From a virus: 64,000 nt of DNA. Where the stretch lies: positions 49,834-113,833 of IMG/VR virus record IMGVR_UViG_3300042879_002524; one strand, written 5' to 3'. Shown here piece after piece: positions 37,825-45,720 of this stretch (position 1 is the stretch's first letter; every line of letters starts with the position of its first letter). The position numbers were made by a program, and so were the translations under genes. The notes beneath the pieces are model-generated. The model saw only the letters and a list, made by a program, of their open reading frames with translations, was not told the DNA's origin and made no database searches.

Positions 37825-38033
37825 TATTCTAAAATTTTAATGATTTTACTTGCAGTTACTGATTTTACTTCAAAATCGAAAGTATATCCTTTAAAGTCTT
37901 CAATAACCTTAGCTTCTGCGTCAGTAACTGACATTGCTTCTACAAGATACATTTCAGTAGTTTTTTTGATTTTTGGACCTTTCGGCGTGTCTACTTCGTC
38001 CGTTAATTGGACTTTTGCTACATAATAACTCAT
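37824..38033 (-). CDS. DUF4494 family protein
   Basis: The 69-residue protein has the pattern YYVAKVQLTDEVDTPKGPKIKKT, then EMYLVEAMSVTDAEAKVIEDF and a C-terminal strand. This is the domain found widely in Bacteroidota genomes and their phages, and it supports the host assignment. Function is unknown. It has a class E promoter upstream (38064-38094). Confidence 0.8.
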   Translation of the reverse strand: MSYYVAKVQLTDEVDTPKGPKIKKTTEMYLVEAMSVTDAEAKVIEDFKGYTFDFEVKSVTASKIIKILE

Positions 38034-38063
38034 TTGTTTTTAATTTAGATTATAACTTTTTAA

Positions 38064-38094
38064 TAAATATAAGAAAAAATATTATTGATTCAAA
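38064..38094 (-). promoter_or_regulatory. Class E promoter for the DUF4494 gene
   Basis: -35 TTTGAA, 17 bp, -7 TATATTTA on the coding strand. Confidence 0.48.
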
Positions 38095-38097
38095 GTT

Positions 38098-39687
38098 TTA
38101 TTTTGATGAAATCACCAGATTCCATTTTTTATCTGTCGATGACCATTCCCAATACCACGTTTTTCCGGATTTAATAACTTTTCCAGTTTTTTTATCAACA
38201 ACAGCCCATTTAGAATCTGGATATAATCTTGTAATTTGATTACCTTGTGTGGTTGCAGCATATACATAACCATATCCAGCTGGATCGACCCATGCATTAT
38301 ATGAATCAACTATTTTACGTACATTTTCTTTAGATTGGCCGTCTGGCATATTGACTATAAATGTATCAATATTTTTTTTGATTTGGTCTTTTGCAGCTTT
38401 ACCACGTTTAATTTTTTCTTCTTTACTTAAAGTATCTGCAAATGTTACGGGTTTAGTTTTTGTTATAGCACCACCTTTAGTAACAGCATCAGACTGATAT
38501 GGAGCTAATAATTTTAATACCCATGCCATTGAATCTGCAGATGTATATGTTGGGAAGAATTTATATGGGTTGCTTCTCATATCAGCTGATACCAGCATGC
38601 CAATTCCTTTGCTATTTAAATCAGATTGCAATTTCCATGTCATGGTTTTACTAATATCATTGCCTTCAGCATCTTTTCCGCTAACAAACGTTTCAGGCTG
38701 ATTTTCAGAAAATATATATTTAGCTACATCTGGGTCTTGTAAAATTTGTTGAATTGATTTAAATTCACTACCCAAATCGACTAAATTACTCCATTCTTTA
38801 CTAAACCAATCTTTCATGAATCTAGTAGCAGGAGCTGATTTTTGTTGAGAAGCTTGAACGGTCATATACATTATAGTACGAATTGCATCTGTGATTAAAA
38901 CTTGTCGAACTGCATTAGGCTGATTAGTTATATAAACTTTGAATGCATTAAAAAACCGTTTTTCATCCCAATCAAATTCGGATAATGATGTATCAATCAA
39001 TTTCCAAAAATTAAATGCCGTTTGTAAACTTTTATCCATAGTCAGATATTTACTTTGCAGATATTTTTTCTCTGGAGATTCATCAATTTCGTTTAACGAT
39101 CTAATAGCTTCGATTAATAAATCAGCATGTTCATTTAGATTTATTTTTGATGTTACATTTGATATTTCTTTAATTAATTTACCAGTTGGAATATAACCTG
39201 CTACTTCAGGAGCTGGTTCAGATGGTATTTCTGGCATAGGCGATTCTGCTGCAGAAGCAGCAGCGCTACTACCATCACCGCCACCAGCTTCAATTTTTTC
39301 TTTATCTTCTTTACCTAAACCTTTAACATCATCGAGTGATAATTGCAATTCGATAGTATAATCAGTATTTCTACCAAATCCTGTATAAGGTACAATTTTA
39401 ATAACTAGATTTCTTATTAAATTTAGAAGTATTCCAGGCGTTATATTTAAATCATTGCCTGATCTAGCAATAAATTCTCGTATACCTATATCAGTTGGAG
39501 AATATATTACTCCTAAATGTGTAGTACCATATGCATCAAATTTTCCTAAAAACTTTTCTTCTGCTGGAGTAAATGGTGATGTATCAGCATCAGATTTAGC
39601 ATTAGCTGTTACTCGAGCATTACTCTTTGCGTCCTGTTCTGTAATAGTTTGGAGCACTGTGTTAATGATATGGTCTATTTTTTTCAT
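38098..39687 (-). CDS. Putative internal virion protein with targeting sequence
   Basis: The 529-residue protein starts with a helix MKKIDHIINTVLQTITEQD, whose ITE matches the (L/I)xE prohead cleavage rule. It then has a polar linker with an A/S/G-rich run (about residues 135-160) and a mainly helical body. Near the end, WKLVIDKKTGKVI-like strands and KTWYWEWSSTDKKW appear. No enzymatic motif recognised. Size and start are like T4 Alt-type injected proteins, but no ADP-ribosyltransferase signature was found. Confidence 0.65.
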   Translation of the reverse strand: MKKIDHIINTVLQTITEQDAKSNARVTANAKSDADTSPFTPAEEKFLGKFDAYGTTHLGVIYSPTDIGIREFIARSGNDLNITPGILLNLIRNLVIKIVPYTGFGRNTDYTIELQLSLDDVKGLGKEDKEKIEAGGGDGSSAAASAAESPMPEIPSEPAPEVAGYIPTGKLIKEISNVTSKINLNEHADLLIEAIRSLNEIDESPEKKYLQSKYLTMDKSLQTAFNFWKLIDTSLSEFDWDEKRFFNAFKVYITNQPNAVRQVLITDAIRTIMYMTVQASQQKSAPATRFMKDWFSKEWSNLVDLGSEFKSIQQILQDPDVAKYIFSENQPETFVSGKDAEGNDISKTMTWKLQSDLNSKGIGMLVSADMRSNPYKFFPTYTSADSMAWVLKLLAPYQSDAVTKGGAITKTKPVTFADTLSKEEKIKRGKAAKDQIKKNIDTFIVNMPDGQSKENVRKIVDSYNAWVDPAGYGYVYAATTQGNQITRLYPDSKWAVVDKKTGKVIKSGKTWYWEWSSTDKKWNLVISSK

Positions 39688-39872
39688 TATACGTTTTTAG
39701 ATTCTAGTAATTGTGTTGATCTGTATTTACTAGCTAATTTTTTTAATTCATTAATGGATTTTCTAGCTGCAGCCGCGGCTTTTTTTACTTTTTTATCTTG
39801 AAATCGTTCATGATTTTCTTTAAATGATAACCAATGTGCTTCAATTTGTTCGTAGATTTCTTGTGATGTCAT
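39687..39872 (-). CDS. Small histone-like basic protein
   Basis: The 61-residue lysine- and alanine-rich helical protein (FQDKKVKKAAAAARKSINELKKL in the centre, about residues 24-46) could bind DNA or scaffold. It overlaps the next gene by one base and is preceded by the box ATATTTATTAATAAATAAAA. Confidence 0.65.
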   Translation of the reverse strand: MTSQEIYEQIEAHWLSFKENHERFQDKKVKKAAAAARKSINELKKLASKYRSTQLLESKNV

Positions 39873-39901
39873 TATTAACCTTTTTATTATTTTTATTTAT
39901 T

Positions 39902-39910
39902 AATAAATAT
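39902..39910 (-). promoter_or_regulatory. Class L promoter box before gene 39687-39872
   Basis: Coding strand ATATTTATTAATAAATAA; the ATG is about 29 nt downstream. Confidence 0.5.
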
Positions 39911-39911
39911 G

Positions 39912-40106
39912 TTATCGTACAAAACGATCCATAAATACGTTGATATTTTCATTTCTCACTTCTAATACATCATATCCAGTTAATTCTATAAATATAATCC
40001 CAGAATCTTCATAAATCTGTTGTATATGTGCTATATTCACATAACGAACCATATGGTTACCATCTTTTTGCGTAACCGTTATTGGAATAAATGTATAGGG
40101 TTTCAT
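39912..40106 (-). CDS. Hypothetical small protein
   Basis: The 64-residue beta-rich protein (YTFIPITVTQKDGNHMVRYV, then IIFIELTGYDVLEVR) overlaps the upstream gene by one base. No family recognised. Confidence 0.6.
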   Translation of the reverse strand: MKPYTFIPITVTQKDGNHMVRYVNIAHIQQIYEDSGIIFIELTGYDVLEVRNENINVFMDRFVR

Positions 40107-40633
40107 TAATCTAATCCTCTAGTACGACCCGCTGCTCGTTCGCGATCCATAAAATCTCGCATAGCATCACCACCGTATGTAGTAGGTTTTTGTCCTGCAT
40201 TCAAAAATCGTTGTATCGCAATATTAAGTTGTTCAGCTTGTTTACCAGTTAATGAGTTTACATCCATTCGGTTTACTTTTTTCAAAAACATGTCGATAAC
40301 TTCCTGTGTTCTAGCATCTCGTTGCAACATGGTATTGATACCTCGTAGATATACCCGATAAACTGAATCATATTTAGCTAATTCATAATCTGAAATATCT
40401 AAACGATCTTGCAAATTTGCAGGAATATTATCCCAATCTGATTCTTTATTATATGGATCAGCCGAATCTAAACCAGCATTTAATAATACAGTACCACGTT
40501 CTGTTTCATTCATGTTTTTCCAGATTTCATCTGCAGAATACATAGAAGATTCGGAAATTATTTTATTTATACGAGTTAATTCTTCTTTAAGAATTTTAAT
40601 ATGTCTAGGATTATTATGATCAAATATTTTCAT
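40106..40633 (-). CDS. Hypothetical helical protein, possible internal protein
   Basis: The 175-residue product has helix HIKILKEELTRINKIISESS near the start, whose ISE could be a prohead cleavage site although it lies 28 residues in. A D/N-rich helical body with RDFMDRERAAGRTRGLD at the end follows. The upstream box on the coding strand is TATAAATA, the T4 late-promoter sequence, rather than the usual class L form. Confidence 0.6.
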   Translation of the reverse strand: MKIFDHNNPRHIKILKEELTRINKIISESSMYSADEIWKNMNETERGTVLLNAGLDSADPYNKESDWDNIPANLQDRLDISDYELAKYDSVYRVYLRGINTMLQRDARTQEVIDMFLKKVNRMDVNSLTGKQAEQLNIAIQRFLNAGQKPTTYGGDAMRDFMDRERAAGRTRGLD

Positions 40634-40651
40634 ATGTTTAACTTTTTTTTT

Positions 40652-40659
40652 TATTTATA
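40652..40659 (-). promoter_or_regulatory. T4-type late box (TATAAATA) before gene 40106-40633
   Basis: On the coding strand GTATAAATAAAAAAAAAG precedes the ATG by about 19 nt. Among the boxes examined this is the one in canonical T4 late orientation. Confidence 0.45.
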
Positions 40660-41929
40660 CTAAACGGTTTACAACATCTTTTGTTATATCATTATAAATG
40701 TCTTCTGCATATTTTAAGCGACTACTAGAAATTGATGATGGTCTTTCGAAATATTTTGCAAAAATATATGCAGCGTCTCTAGGATTTGTTTGTTTTTTTA
40801 ACTGAGATAAAGCTCGAGATTCTGTTGTGTTAAGTTCGTGCCATAAAAATTCAAGTTGGGCAGTTGCGGATTTAGGATCTGCATTATTCTTGCTACTCCA
40901 GTTTAGTAATTTTTGATAACGATCCTTATGCCATTGTGCTAAACCATGGGAAGTGCCGTTATCACCGACTGCGGTTGTATTAAAACCTGACTCAACTTGT
41001 AGATTTCCAGCAATTCCAGAAGCTTGTGATGTTGTTAATCCTTTATTTTTAAAAAATTTAACAATCTGATCACCAGTTATCCGAGTACCACTATACGTTT
41101 CTGATGGTTTAGCTGTTGATTTTGCTGTTTGTGGTTGTCGGCCTAGTAATTTTTGAACAAAATCCGAAGCTAATATTCCTGAAACTAAATTTATTGCTTT
41201 TTGAGACCATGAATTATCGGCTTCAGCCTGTTTTTGTTTATTAGCTAAATCTTCAATTGCTTTTTGTGTTTTTGGACCAGACACTCCCAATTCAGTTTCG
41301 CGACCTAAGTCATATCCTAGTCGCTGTAATTTTGCTTGTGTTTTACGAATACTTGAAGTATTAGCAGAATTTCTAGAAGTTAATTGCAATAGTATTGTTT
41401 TTACTGCATCATAAATTATGTTTTGACCGTTTTGATTAAAATGAATTCGGTCTCCTAAAAAATTTGAACGGTCTTGTGTTAATAAATGTGCATCAACAAT
41501 GAAGTCAGATATGTTTTGAGAACGTATCCATTGTGCAATTGCATCGGCTCCTGGAAATTTTGATGGATCTTTAGTATGTTTTTTTGTAGGATTTGTAATA
41601 GCAATTACTAACGCGCCATTTATATGTGCTAAATTATACATAGCAGTTAAATTCTTGGCAGAAACATCAGCAGTTTTTCTCCATGCATCATTACTTCCTG
41701 CTAGAATACATACAACATCATAGCTATCATTAATAGAATTTCGCATCATCGCCAATATTTGCGAAGTATTTGCGCCGCCTTTGGCTACAACATCACCATC
41801 TACGATTCCGTTTTTTAAAAGTTTATATGCATAACTTATAGAAGACATCGCAGTCTGCGAATCTCCTAAAAATAATACACGCAACTTCTGTTGCCGATCG
41901 TCTTGTTCTATTAATTTGATGTGTTTCAT
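40655..41929 (-). CDS. SGNH hydrolase - peptidoglycan-binding - lysozyme fusion
   Basis: The 424-residue three-domain cell-wall enzyme has: (1) SGNH/GDSL hydrolase, about residues 17-185, with FLGDSQT (S24), KGGANTS, AGSNDAW and GDRIHFNQNG; (2) a peptidoglycan-binding-type repeat around 195-230, TQAKLQRLGYDLG then LGVSGPKTQKAIEDL; (3) a tail-lysozyme-like domain, about 285-424, with TTSQASGIAGNLQVESGFN (catalytic-type E) and GTSHGLAQWHKDRYQKL. The SGNH part may deacetylate wall sugars before the lysozyme cuts. The start MKHIKLIEQ is short but LIE could be a prohead site. It may be an endolysin or an injected tail/head enzyme. Confidence 0.87.
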   Translation of the reverse strand: MKHIKLIEQDDRQQKLRVLFLGDSQTAMSSISYAYKLLKNGIVDGDVVAKGGANTSQILAMMRNSINDSYDVVCILAGSNDAWRKTADVSAKNLTAMYNLAHINGALVIAITNPTKKHTKDPSKFPGADAIAQWIRSQNISDFIVDAHLLTQDRSNFLGDRIHFNQNGQNIIYDAVKTILLQLTSRNSANTSSIRKTQAKLQRLGYDLGRETELGVSGPKTQKAIEDLANKQKQAEADNSWSQKAINLVSGILASDFVQKLLGRQPQTAKSTAKPSETYSGTRITGDQIVKFFKNKGLTTSQASGIAGNLQVESGFNTTAVGDNGTSHGLAQWHKDRYQKLLNWSSKNNADPKSATAQLEFLWHELNTTESRALSQLKKQTNPRDAAYIFAKYFERPSSISSSRLKYAEDIYNDITKDVVNRLV

Positions 41930-42078
41930 TTTCCTTGTGCTACATATGGTTTAACGTAGTTAGTTGCATTTTTACTACGACTTATTTTTGTTTTAGCATG
42001 AATACCTGGTCTTTTTACTTTTGGTTTTTTAATATGTAATTTAACAGCATTCCCTTTAACTTTTTTTACTGCGGCCAT
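41926..42078 (-). CDS. Small very basic protein
   Basis: The 50-residue protein starts MAAVKKVKGNAVKLHIKKPK and is about 30 percent K/R, with almost no acidic residues. It probably binds nucleic acid or capsid. An ATGA overlap couples it to the SGNH-lysozyme gene. Not in a 60-residue cut-off list. Confidence 0.62.
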   Translation of the reverse strand: MAAVKKVKGNAVKLHIKKPKVKRPGIHAKTKISRSKNATNYVKPYVAQGK

Positions 42079-42169
42079 GTAAATCCTTTATTATAATATT
42101 AATAACATTACATAACCCAGCAAATGCCATAGAAAACATACCAATTAAAAATCCAAATAACCTGTTCAT
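42056..42169 (-). CDS. Micro membrane protein, 37 residues
   Basis: MNRLFGFLIGMFSMAFAGL begins one transmembrane helix, followed by a short basic tail. A class L box and a terminator lie directly upstream, which favours a real start. It overlaps the basic-protein gene by 23 bp. Confidence 0.45.
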   Translation of the reverse strand: MNRLFGFLIGMFSMAFAGLCNVINIIIKDLHGRSKKS

Positions 42170-42172
42170 ATT

Positions 42173-42181
42173 AATAAATAT
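42173..42181 (-). promoter_or_regulatory. Class L promoter box downstream of a terminator
   Basis: Coding strand reads TTTACTGTTTAATATTTATT: a T-run of the upstream terminator, ACTGTT, then the box. The same composite occurs at 43123 and 53567. Confidence 0.5.
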
Positions 42182-42189
42182 TAAACAGT

Positions 42190-42217
42190 AAAAAAACCTT
42201 CTTTTTAGGGAAGGTTT
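42190..42217 (-). terminator. Intrinsic terminator of gene 42240-42614
   Basis: Stem AAACCTTC/GAAGGTTT (42194-42201 and 42210-42217), followed on the minus strand by a run of seven T. Confidence 0.8.
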
Positions 42218-42239
42218 CTTACATTTATTTAACTTGCTA

Positions 42240-42614
42240 TTATTTTAAATTTTCTAACTTATAAATAGTAGTATAAATTAAATCTTTGAATGCATCTAAC
42301 TGGTTAATTATGTTAGTGTTTTCTTTTGGTATTTTATTATATGCACGATCGATATAAGTAGCTAACGCCTTAAAGTATTTCACAGCTGTTTCTTCTGAAT
42401 ATTCATCAAATCGTTCAGCAGGTACAAATCCATTTAATAATCCGTTACGGCCTTGCCATGCTTCAACTAATGCATCTAATAAATCTGGTACTGCATCATA
42501 ATATTTGCAAAGTGCTTTATGAGCAGCATACGACCCTGGACCTGTTGTTCCCCAATGAAAGATATGTGCTTGGTCTCGGGAAGCCATTAGGGTGGATACT
42601 AATTTTTCAAACAT
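42240..42614 (-). CDS. Ferritin/Dps-like helical phage protein
   Basis: The 124-residue all-helical protein starts MFEKLVSTLMASRDQAHIFHW and continues SYAAHKALCKYYDAVPDLLDALVEAWQG (about 28-55). This is a conserved phage family with the spacing of H, E and D residues seen in ferritin-like bundles; it resembles what is called DUF5856 in T4-like phages. The metal site is not certain. It ends at a clear terminator. Confidence 0.72.
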   Translation of the reverse strand: MFEKLVSTLMASRDQAHIFHWGTTGPGSYAAHKALCKYYDAVPDLLDALVEAWQGRNGLLNGFVPAERFDEYSEETAVKYFKALATYIDRAYNKIPKENTNIINQLDAFKDLIYTTIYKLENLK

Positions 42615-42622
42615 TGCGTTCC

Positions 42623-43108
42623 TTATTTATTTCCAACGTAATTTTTACGAATTCGATCTATTAATGGAGTTTCGCGTAATGCTTGAAGTCCTCCTTTAGT
42701 AATAAGAAGTGATTCATTTTGTTTTCGTTTATCAATTTCGCGATTTATTTTTTCAATATCCTCTTCGTTACCTTCATAACGAGAAAGATTAACTTTCATA
42801 TCAGTTAATGCATTAAGTGAATAATCTGAAAAATCTGAATCTTCTTTATCTGCTGCTGCTTTCTTCATTGATTCTTCTTCGTTACCATCGCCATCTAGAT
42901 CGATATAATCTGGTTTAGCTTCTTCTTCTACAGTTTCTTCTGCATCAACATCTACTTCTTCACCATCTTCAAACGGCATATTTAATTCTGCCTCTTCTTG
43001 CAGTTTACGTTCATATGCTGCGGTTGTATCAGCAAGGGTAGGTAAAGATCCATTTGCTTTACGTTCCCACGCAAAACCTTCGGCAAGTATGTTTTTAAGT
43101 TTTATCAC
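42623..43108 (-). CDS. Acidic internal-type protein with capsid-targeting sequence
   Basis: The 161-residue protein begins MIKLKNILAEGFAWERK: a targeting helix ending LAE. The middle is very acidic (EDGEEVDVDAEETVEEE), followed by PDYIDLDGDGNEEESMKKAA (about residues 67-86). That DxDGDGxxE segment resembles a calcium-binding or low-complexity linker common to targeting-sequence proteins of T4-like phages. The C-terminal part is helical. It has a class L box and a terminator immediately upstream, and is probably packaged in the head. Confidence 0.72.
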   Translation of the reverse strand: MIKLKNILAEGFAWERKANGSLPTLADTTAAYERKLQEEAELNMPFEDGEEVDVDAEETVEEEAKPDYIDLDGDGNEEESMKKAAADKEDSDFSDYSLNALTDMKVNLSRYEGNEEDIEKINREIDKRKQNESLLITKGGLQALRETPLIDRIRKNYVGNK

Positions 43109-43122
43109 GATATTCCTTTTAG

Positions 43123-43131
43123 TATAAATAT
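43123..43131 (-). promoter_or_regulatory. Class L promoter box before gene 42623-43108
   Basis: Coding strand ACTGTTCATATATTTATACT, 14 nt before the ATG, starting right behind a terminator T-run. Confidence 0.6.
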
Positions 43132-43140
43132 ATGAACAGT

Positions 43141-43162
43141 AAAAAAGCCCCTTATACGGGGC
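43141..43162 (-). terminator. Intrinsic terminator of gene 43188-43418
   Basis: GC stem GCCCC/GGGGC (43147-43151 and 43158-43162), loop of 6, then six or more T on the minus strand. Confidence 0.82.
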
Positions 43163-43187
43163 CTTAATAACTATATATAAAATCTAA

Positions 43188-43418
43188 TTAATCAAATGCA
43201 TTTTGCATTTTCTGTGTAATTGGATTTAATTCTTGCTGAACATATTTAATAACATTCTCAGATTCTGTTACTAAAGTACCATGTTCACCATGGGTAACAA
43301 TTCCACCTCGTTTCGAAGTTTTTACTTTTAGGATACCGTGTCCTAAATCGGTTACTTGCACTGTGTCGGATTCTAAACAGTGTGTGTTTGTACTAGGTTC
43401 TAAAACAACTACTTGCAT
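43188..43418 (-). CDS. Hypothetical small protein
   Basis: The 76-residue product (MQVVVLEPSTNTHCLESDT, then GGIVTHGEHGTLVTESENV) is beta-rich with a helical end. It is a single-gene unit: class E promoter upstream and a terminator 26 bp after the stop. Confidence 0.65.
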   Translation of the reverse strand: MQVVVLEPSTNTHCLESDTVQVTDLGHGILKVKTSKRGGIVTHGEHGTLVTESENVIKYVQQELNPITQKMQNAFD

Positions 43419-43443
43419 ATGATATTGATTTATGATTACTTAA

Positions 43444-43474
43444 TTAATATAATAAAATTATTTGAAATATACAA
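43444..43474 (-). promoter_or_regulatory. Class E promoter for gene 43188-43418
   Basis: -35 TTGTAT, 17 bp, -7 TATATTAA on the coding strand. Confidence 0.48.
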
Positions 43475-43482
43475 TCTAATTA

Positions 43483-44259
43483 TTAACTTTGTGCCGTTAA
43501 TAATCCAAAATACTGTTCTTTGCTTAAAGATACCATATTTCCACGTGGTTCAATATCTTCAGTTAATTCAACTAATAATATATCACCTTGACGTTTTAGT
43601 TCTTTAATAAATGGAATTAAATTTTCATGTATGAAAAATGTACGAGCAATTGCTTCTAATGGATCTGCTTTATATTGCTCATCGATCCACAGCCAATGCT
43701 CATTATCAGTCGTTGTGCACCAACATCTAACAGCATATACATCTTCACGTAATCCTAATTTTTTGCCATTAACTCGGTGTGTTTCGAAAATAACATCATA
43801 TTCACGATATCCTAAAAATTCACCGTCCTTAGAAAATTGTTTATGACGAACAGGCTGTCCTGCGGTCGCAAATCTTTTATGACCTAATTCCTTAATCATA
43901 TCTGGTACTCGTATACAACCAAACACAATAGATTTAAATAACTCAGAATTAATTTGAAAAGCTTCTGTATAACTATACGGTTTCACAGAATCATACTCTT
44001 TTCTAAACTGTGTTAGTACATTAGCTAATGGTGTTAATAATTCTGGATTATTGCACTTATTAATAGATTCTTCAATTGGAGCAACAAATCCGGCAATAAA
44101 ACGTTCGCGATTAGTATACTTGGTTTTTAAAAAACGAAGCACAGCTGAAGTTAATACGGACTGTTTATTGCTTCGCCACACAGTATCTATAACATAAAAC
44201 GTGTCATCATCTGTTTCATAGAAAAATCCTGGGGTATCTTGGAAAAAATATACTTTCAT
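43483..44259 (-). CDS. Hypothetical protein, about 258 residues
   Basis: The product starts MKVYFFQDTPGFFYETDDDT (ATG 44259; the longer frame needs a TTG). It has a helical middle and later YAVRCWCTTTDNEHWLWIDEQ (about 172-192). No known motif. It follows the small gene at 44269 with a short gap and shares its class E promoter. Confidence 0.62.
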   Translation of the reverse strand: MKVYFFQDTPGFFYETDDDTFYVIDTVWRSNKQSVLTSAVLRFLKTKYTNRERFIAGFVAPIEESINKCNNPELLTPLANVLTQFRKEYDSVKPYSYTEAFQINSELFKSIVFGCIRVPDMIKELGHKRFATAGQPVRHKQFSKDGEFLGYREYDVIFETHRVNGKKLGLREDVYAVRCWCTTTDNEHWLWIDEQYKADPLEAIARTFFIHENLIPFIKELKRQGDILLVELTEDIEPRGNMVSLSKEQYFGLLTAQS

Positions 44260-44268
44260 AACTAGCAA

Positions 44269-44502
44269 TTAAAGGTTACAATAAAATTCATGAACTACAC
44301 CTGATGTCGATGCTACAAGATGATATTCCCATAAACCAACTTGTTCACCAACTTCGAACCGACCATGCCAAGCTGCCCGTCCCGATTTCCAATAACCTGT
44401 AAATTTTCCTGTTTTTGCGTTTGGGCTATTCTTAGTTCGTCCAGGCCACCCATACAACCTCGCATTCCTTCGAGCTAACTCTTCTTCATTTTCTTTAGTC
44501 AT
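44269..44502 (-). CDS. Small MORN-like protein
   Basis: The 77-residue protein has GKFTGYWKSGRAAWHGRFEVGEQVGLWEYH (about residues 33-62; only its pattern is cited), resembling one or two MORN/YwqK-type strands. It begins MTKENEEELARRNARLYGWP, and MTKE starts recur among early genes. It has a full class E promoter and AAGAGATATG start context. Confidence 0.6.
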   Translation of the reverse strand: MTKENEEELARRNARLYGWPGRTKNSPNAKTGKFTGYWKSGRAAWHGRFEVGEQVGLWEYHLVASTSGVVHEFYCNL

Positions 44503-44524
44503 ATCTCTTATTTTTTAATATACT

Positions 44525-44555
44525 TAAAGATAAGAAAAAAAAGAACACGAGTCAA
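44525..44555 (-). promoter_or_regulatory. Class E promoter for gene 44269-44502
   Basis: -35 TTGACT, 17 bp, -7 TATCTTTA. Confidence 0.75.
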
Positions 44556-44623
44556 GCATTTTGCAAGAAAAGTTCGAAAAAAGTTTCATGGTAATAGAAC
44601 GTTAGTAAGCCCGAATAAGATAA

Positions 44624-44645
44624 GTGCGCCCTTCCAGGTCCGCAC
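44624..44645 (-). terminator. Hairpin after gene 44650-45162
   Basis: GTGCG/CGCAC arms (44624-44628 and 44641-44645) with two further G-C pairs inside; no strong T-run, so termination is only likely. Confidence 0.45.
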
Positions 44646-44649
44646 AGTA

Positions 44650-45162
44650 TTAATTCATGGCATCCGATACACCCGAAGCATCATACGCCGTTTTACGAAC
44701 TATCCACAATTTACCGTTGCGATACAACCAGGTGTACCCAGACGTAGCTAAACGTGATGCATTTGCTTGAAGCATCATTTTGTATATACGAGTCTTTTGC
44801 AGATCCTTCTCGGTGCTTGAGGTATCCGATCCAGTAATGTCAATGCTCTCAGGTTGCCAATCCGCAATGAAGTCTAACAAGGCGGCCGCCACAGTACTCA
44901 TTAAGCGTAGATAGGAAATTTGACCTGTCGCTGCACTACGGGCATGCGCCGCAGTCCATCCACCGGGCTCGCGAGTTGGAGTTAGTATGGCAAAATCCCA
45001 TTCTCTGCTGTTATGTGGTGTAAATGCAAACAAGATGCGTACGCCGTCAGCATCAATTTCTGCTTCACGATGTTCTCCGTTTTCACGCCACACGAAATTG
45101 CTCACATAGGGGTCGACACTTCCTATACCAATTTCAGTTAATAAGTCTTGCAAACGTATCAT
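44650..45162 (-). CDS. Internal-type protein A of a tandem paralogous pair
   Basis: From ATG 45162 the product is about 170 residues and starts MIRLQDLLTEIGIGSVDPYV: targeting helix ending LTE. The core has YLRLMSTVAAALLDFIADWQ and, after a short loop, RIYKMMLQANASRL. The same skeleton is in the neighbour at 45215 (MSTVVEIAKRAV then RMRLYRSYVMR), and both continue with an IGxGSxxPY start. This resembles an uncharacterised protein family of T4-like phages. GC content is visibly higher than in nearby genes, which suggests recent acquisition. Confidence 0.72.
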   Translation of the reverse strand: MIRLQDLLTEIGIGSVDPYVSNFVWRENGEHREAEIDADGVRILFAFTPHNSREWDFAILTPTREPGGWTAAHARSAATGQISYLRLMSTVAAALLDFIADWQPESIDITGSDTSSTEKDLQKTRIYKMMLQANASRLATSGYTWLYRNGKLWIVRKTAYDASGVSDAMN

Positions 45163-45166
45163 ATAC

Positions 45167-45176
45167 ACATAAATAT
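45167..45176 (-). promoter_or_regulatory. Class L-like box before gene 44650-45162
   Basis: Coding strand GATATTTATGTGTATATG: the box is only about 5 nt from the ATG, so a start further down could be considered, but the targeting sequence supports this one. Confidence 0.4.
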
Positions 45177-45214
45177 CTGTTTCCGCATAAATGCTGGAAA
45201 CGATTCACAGCCTT

Positions 45215-45682
45215 TTACTTGTCTTTAATTCCCGTCCAATCAAATCGATCCAAGAATCCACGTTTAGCCCGACGCGTTAACTCCAGAAATGATGCCGTCT
45301 CTGCCGTAACCTCATATGCTGGTAACCCGCGCATCACATAACTACGATATAGCCGCATTCTGCGTGGATCCGATTTAGCAACGCCAAACACTATTTGTGT
45401 AGGACGCAGTTTTTCCACTGCGCGCTTCGCAATCTCAACAACCGTGCTCATTACACGATACACATCAGACTCCGCCGTTTCCACATCATGGTGGAACCGT
45501 CCATCCGCACCTTTAACTGCAAAAGAAATTTCCATGATCTCATCAGACCCATATGGAAATGTGACTTGATACATTGTACCACCCGCAGTCTCGAAATAAG
45601 CTTCTCCATTGTACATTTGAAATGGATATGGGGTCGCTGAGCCTTCCCCTATTTCTGCGAGCAATTGTTTTAATCGTATCAT
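45215..45682 (-). CDS. Internal-type protein B of a tandem paralogous pair
   Basis: The 155-residue protein starts MIRLKQLLAEIGEGSATPYP, again a targeting helix (LAE). The beta-rich middle (TMYQVTFPYGSDEIMEISF, about 36-54) is followed by YRVMSTVVEIAKRAVEKLRP (about 78-97) and DPRRMRLYRSYVMRG (about 107-121). It is a diverged copy of the downstream neighbour. As there, base composition is richer in G+C than flanking genes. Role unknown, probably packaged with the genome. Confidence 0.72.
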   Translation of the reverse strand: MIRLKQLLAEIGEGSATPYPFQMYNGEAYFETAGGTMYQVTFPYGSDEIMEISFAVKGADGRFHHDVETAESDVYRVMSTVVEIAKRAVEKLRPTQIVFGVAKSDPRRMRLYRSYVMRGLPAYEVTAETASFLELTRRAKRGFLDRFDWTGIKDK

Positions 45683-45720
45683 ATTAATTCTTCGAAGAAG
45701 ATGTGTTATTTTAATAATTA

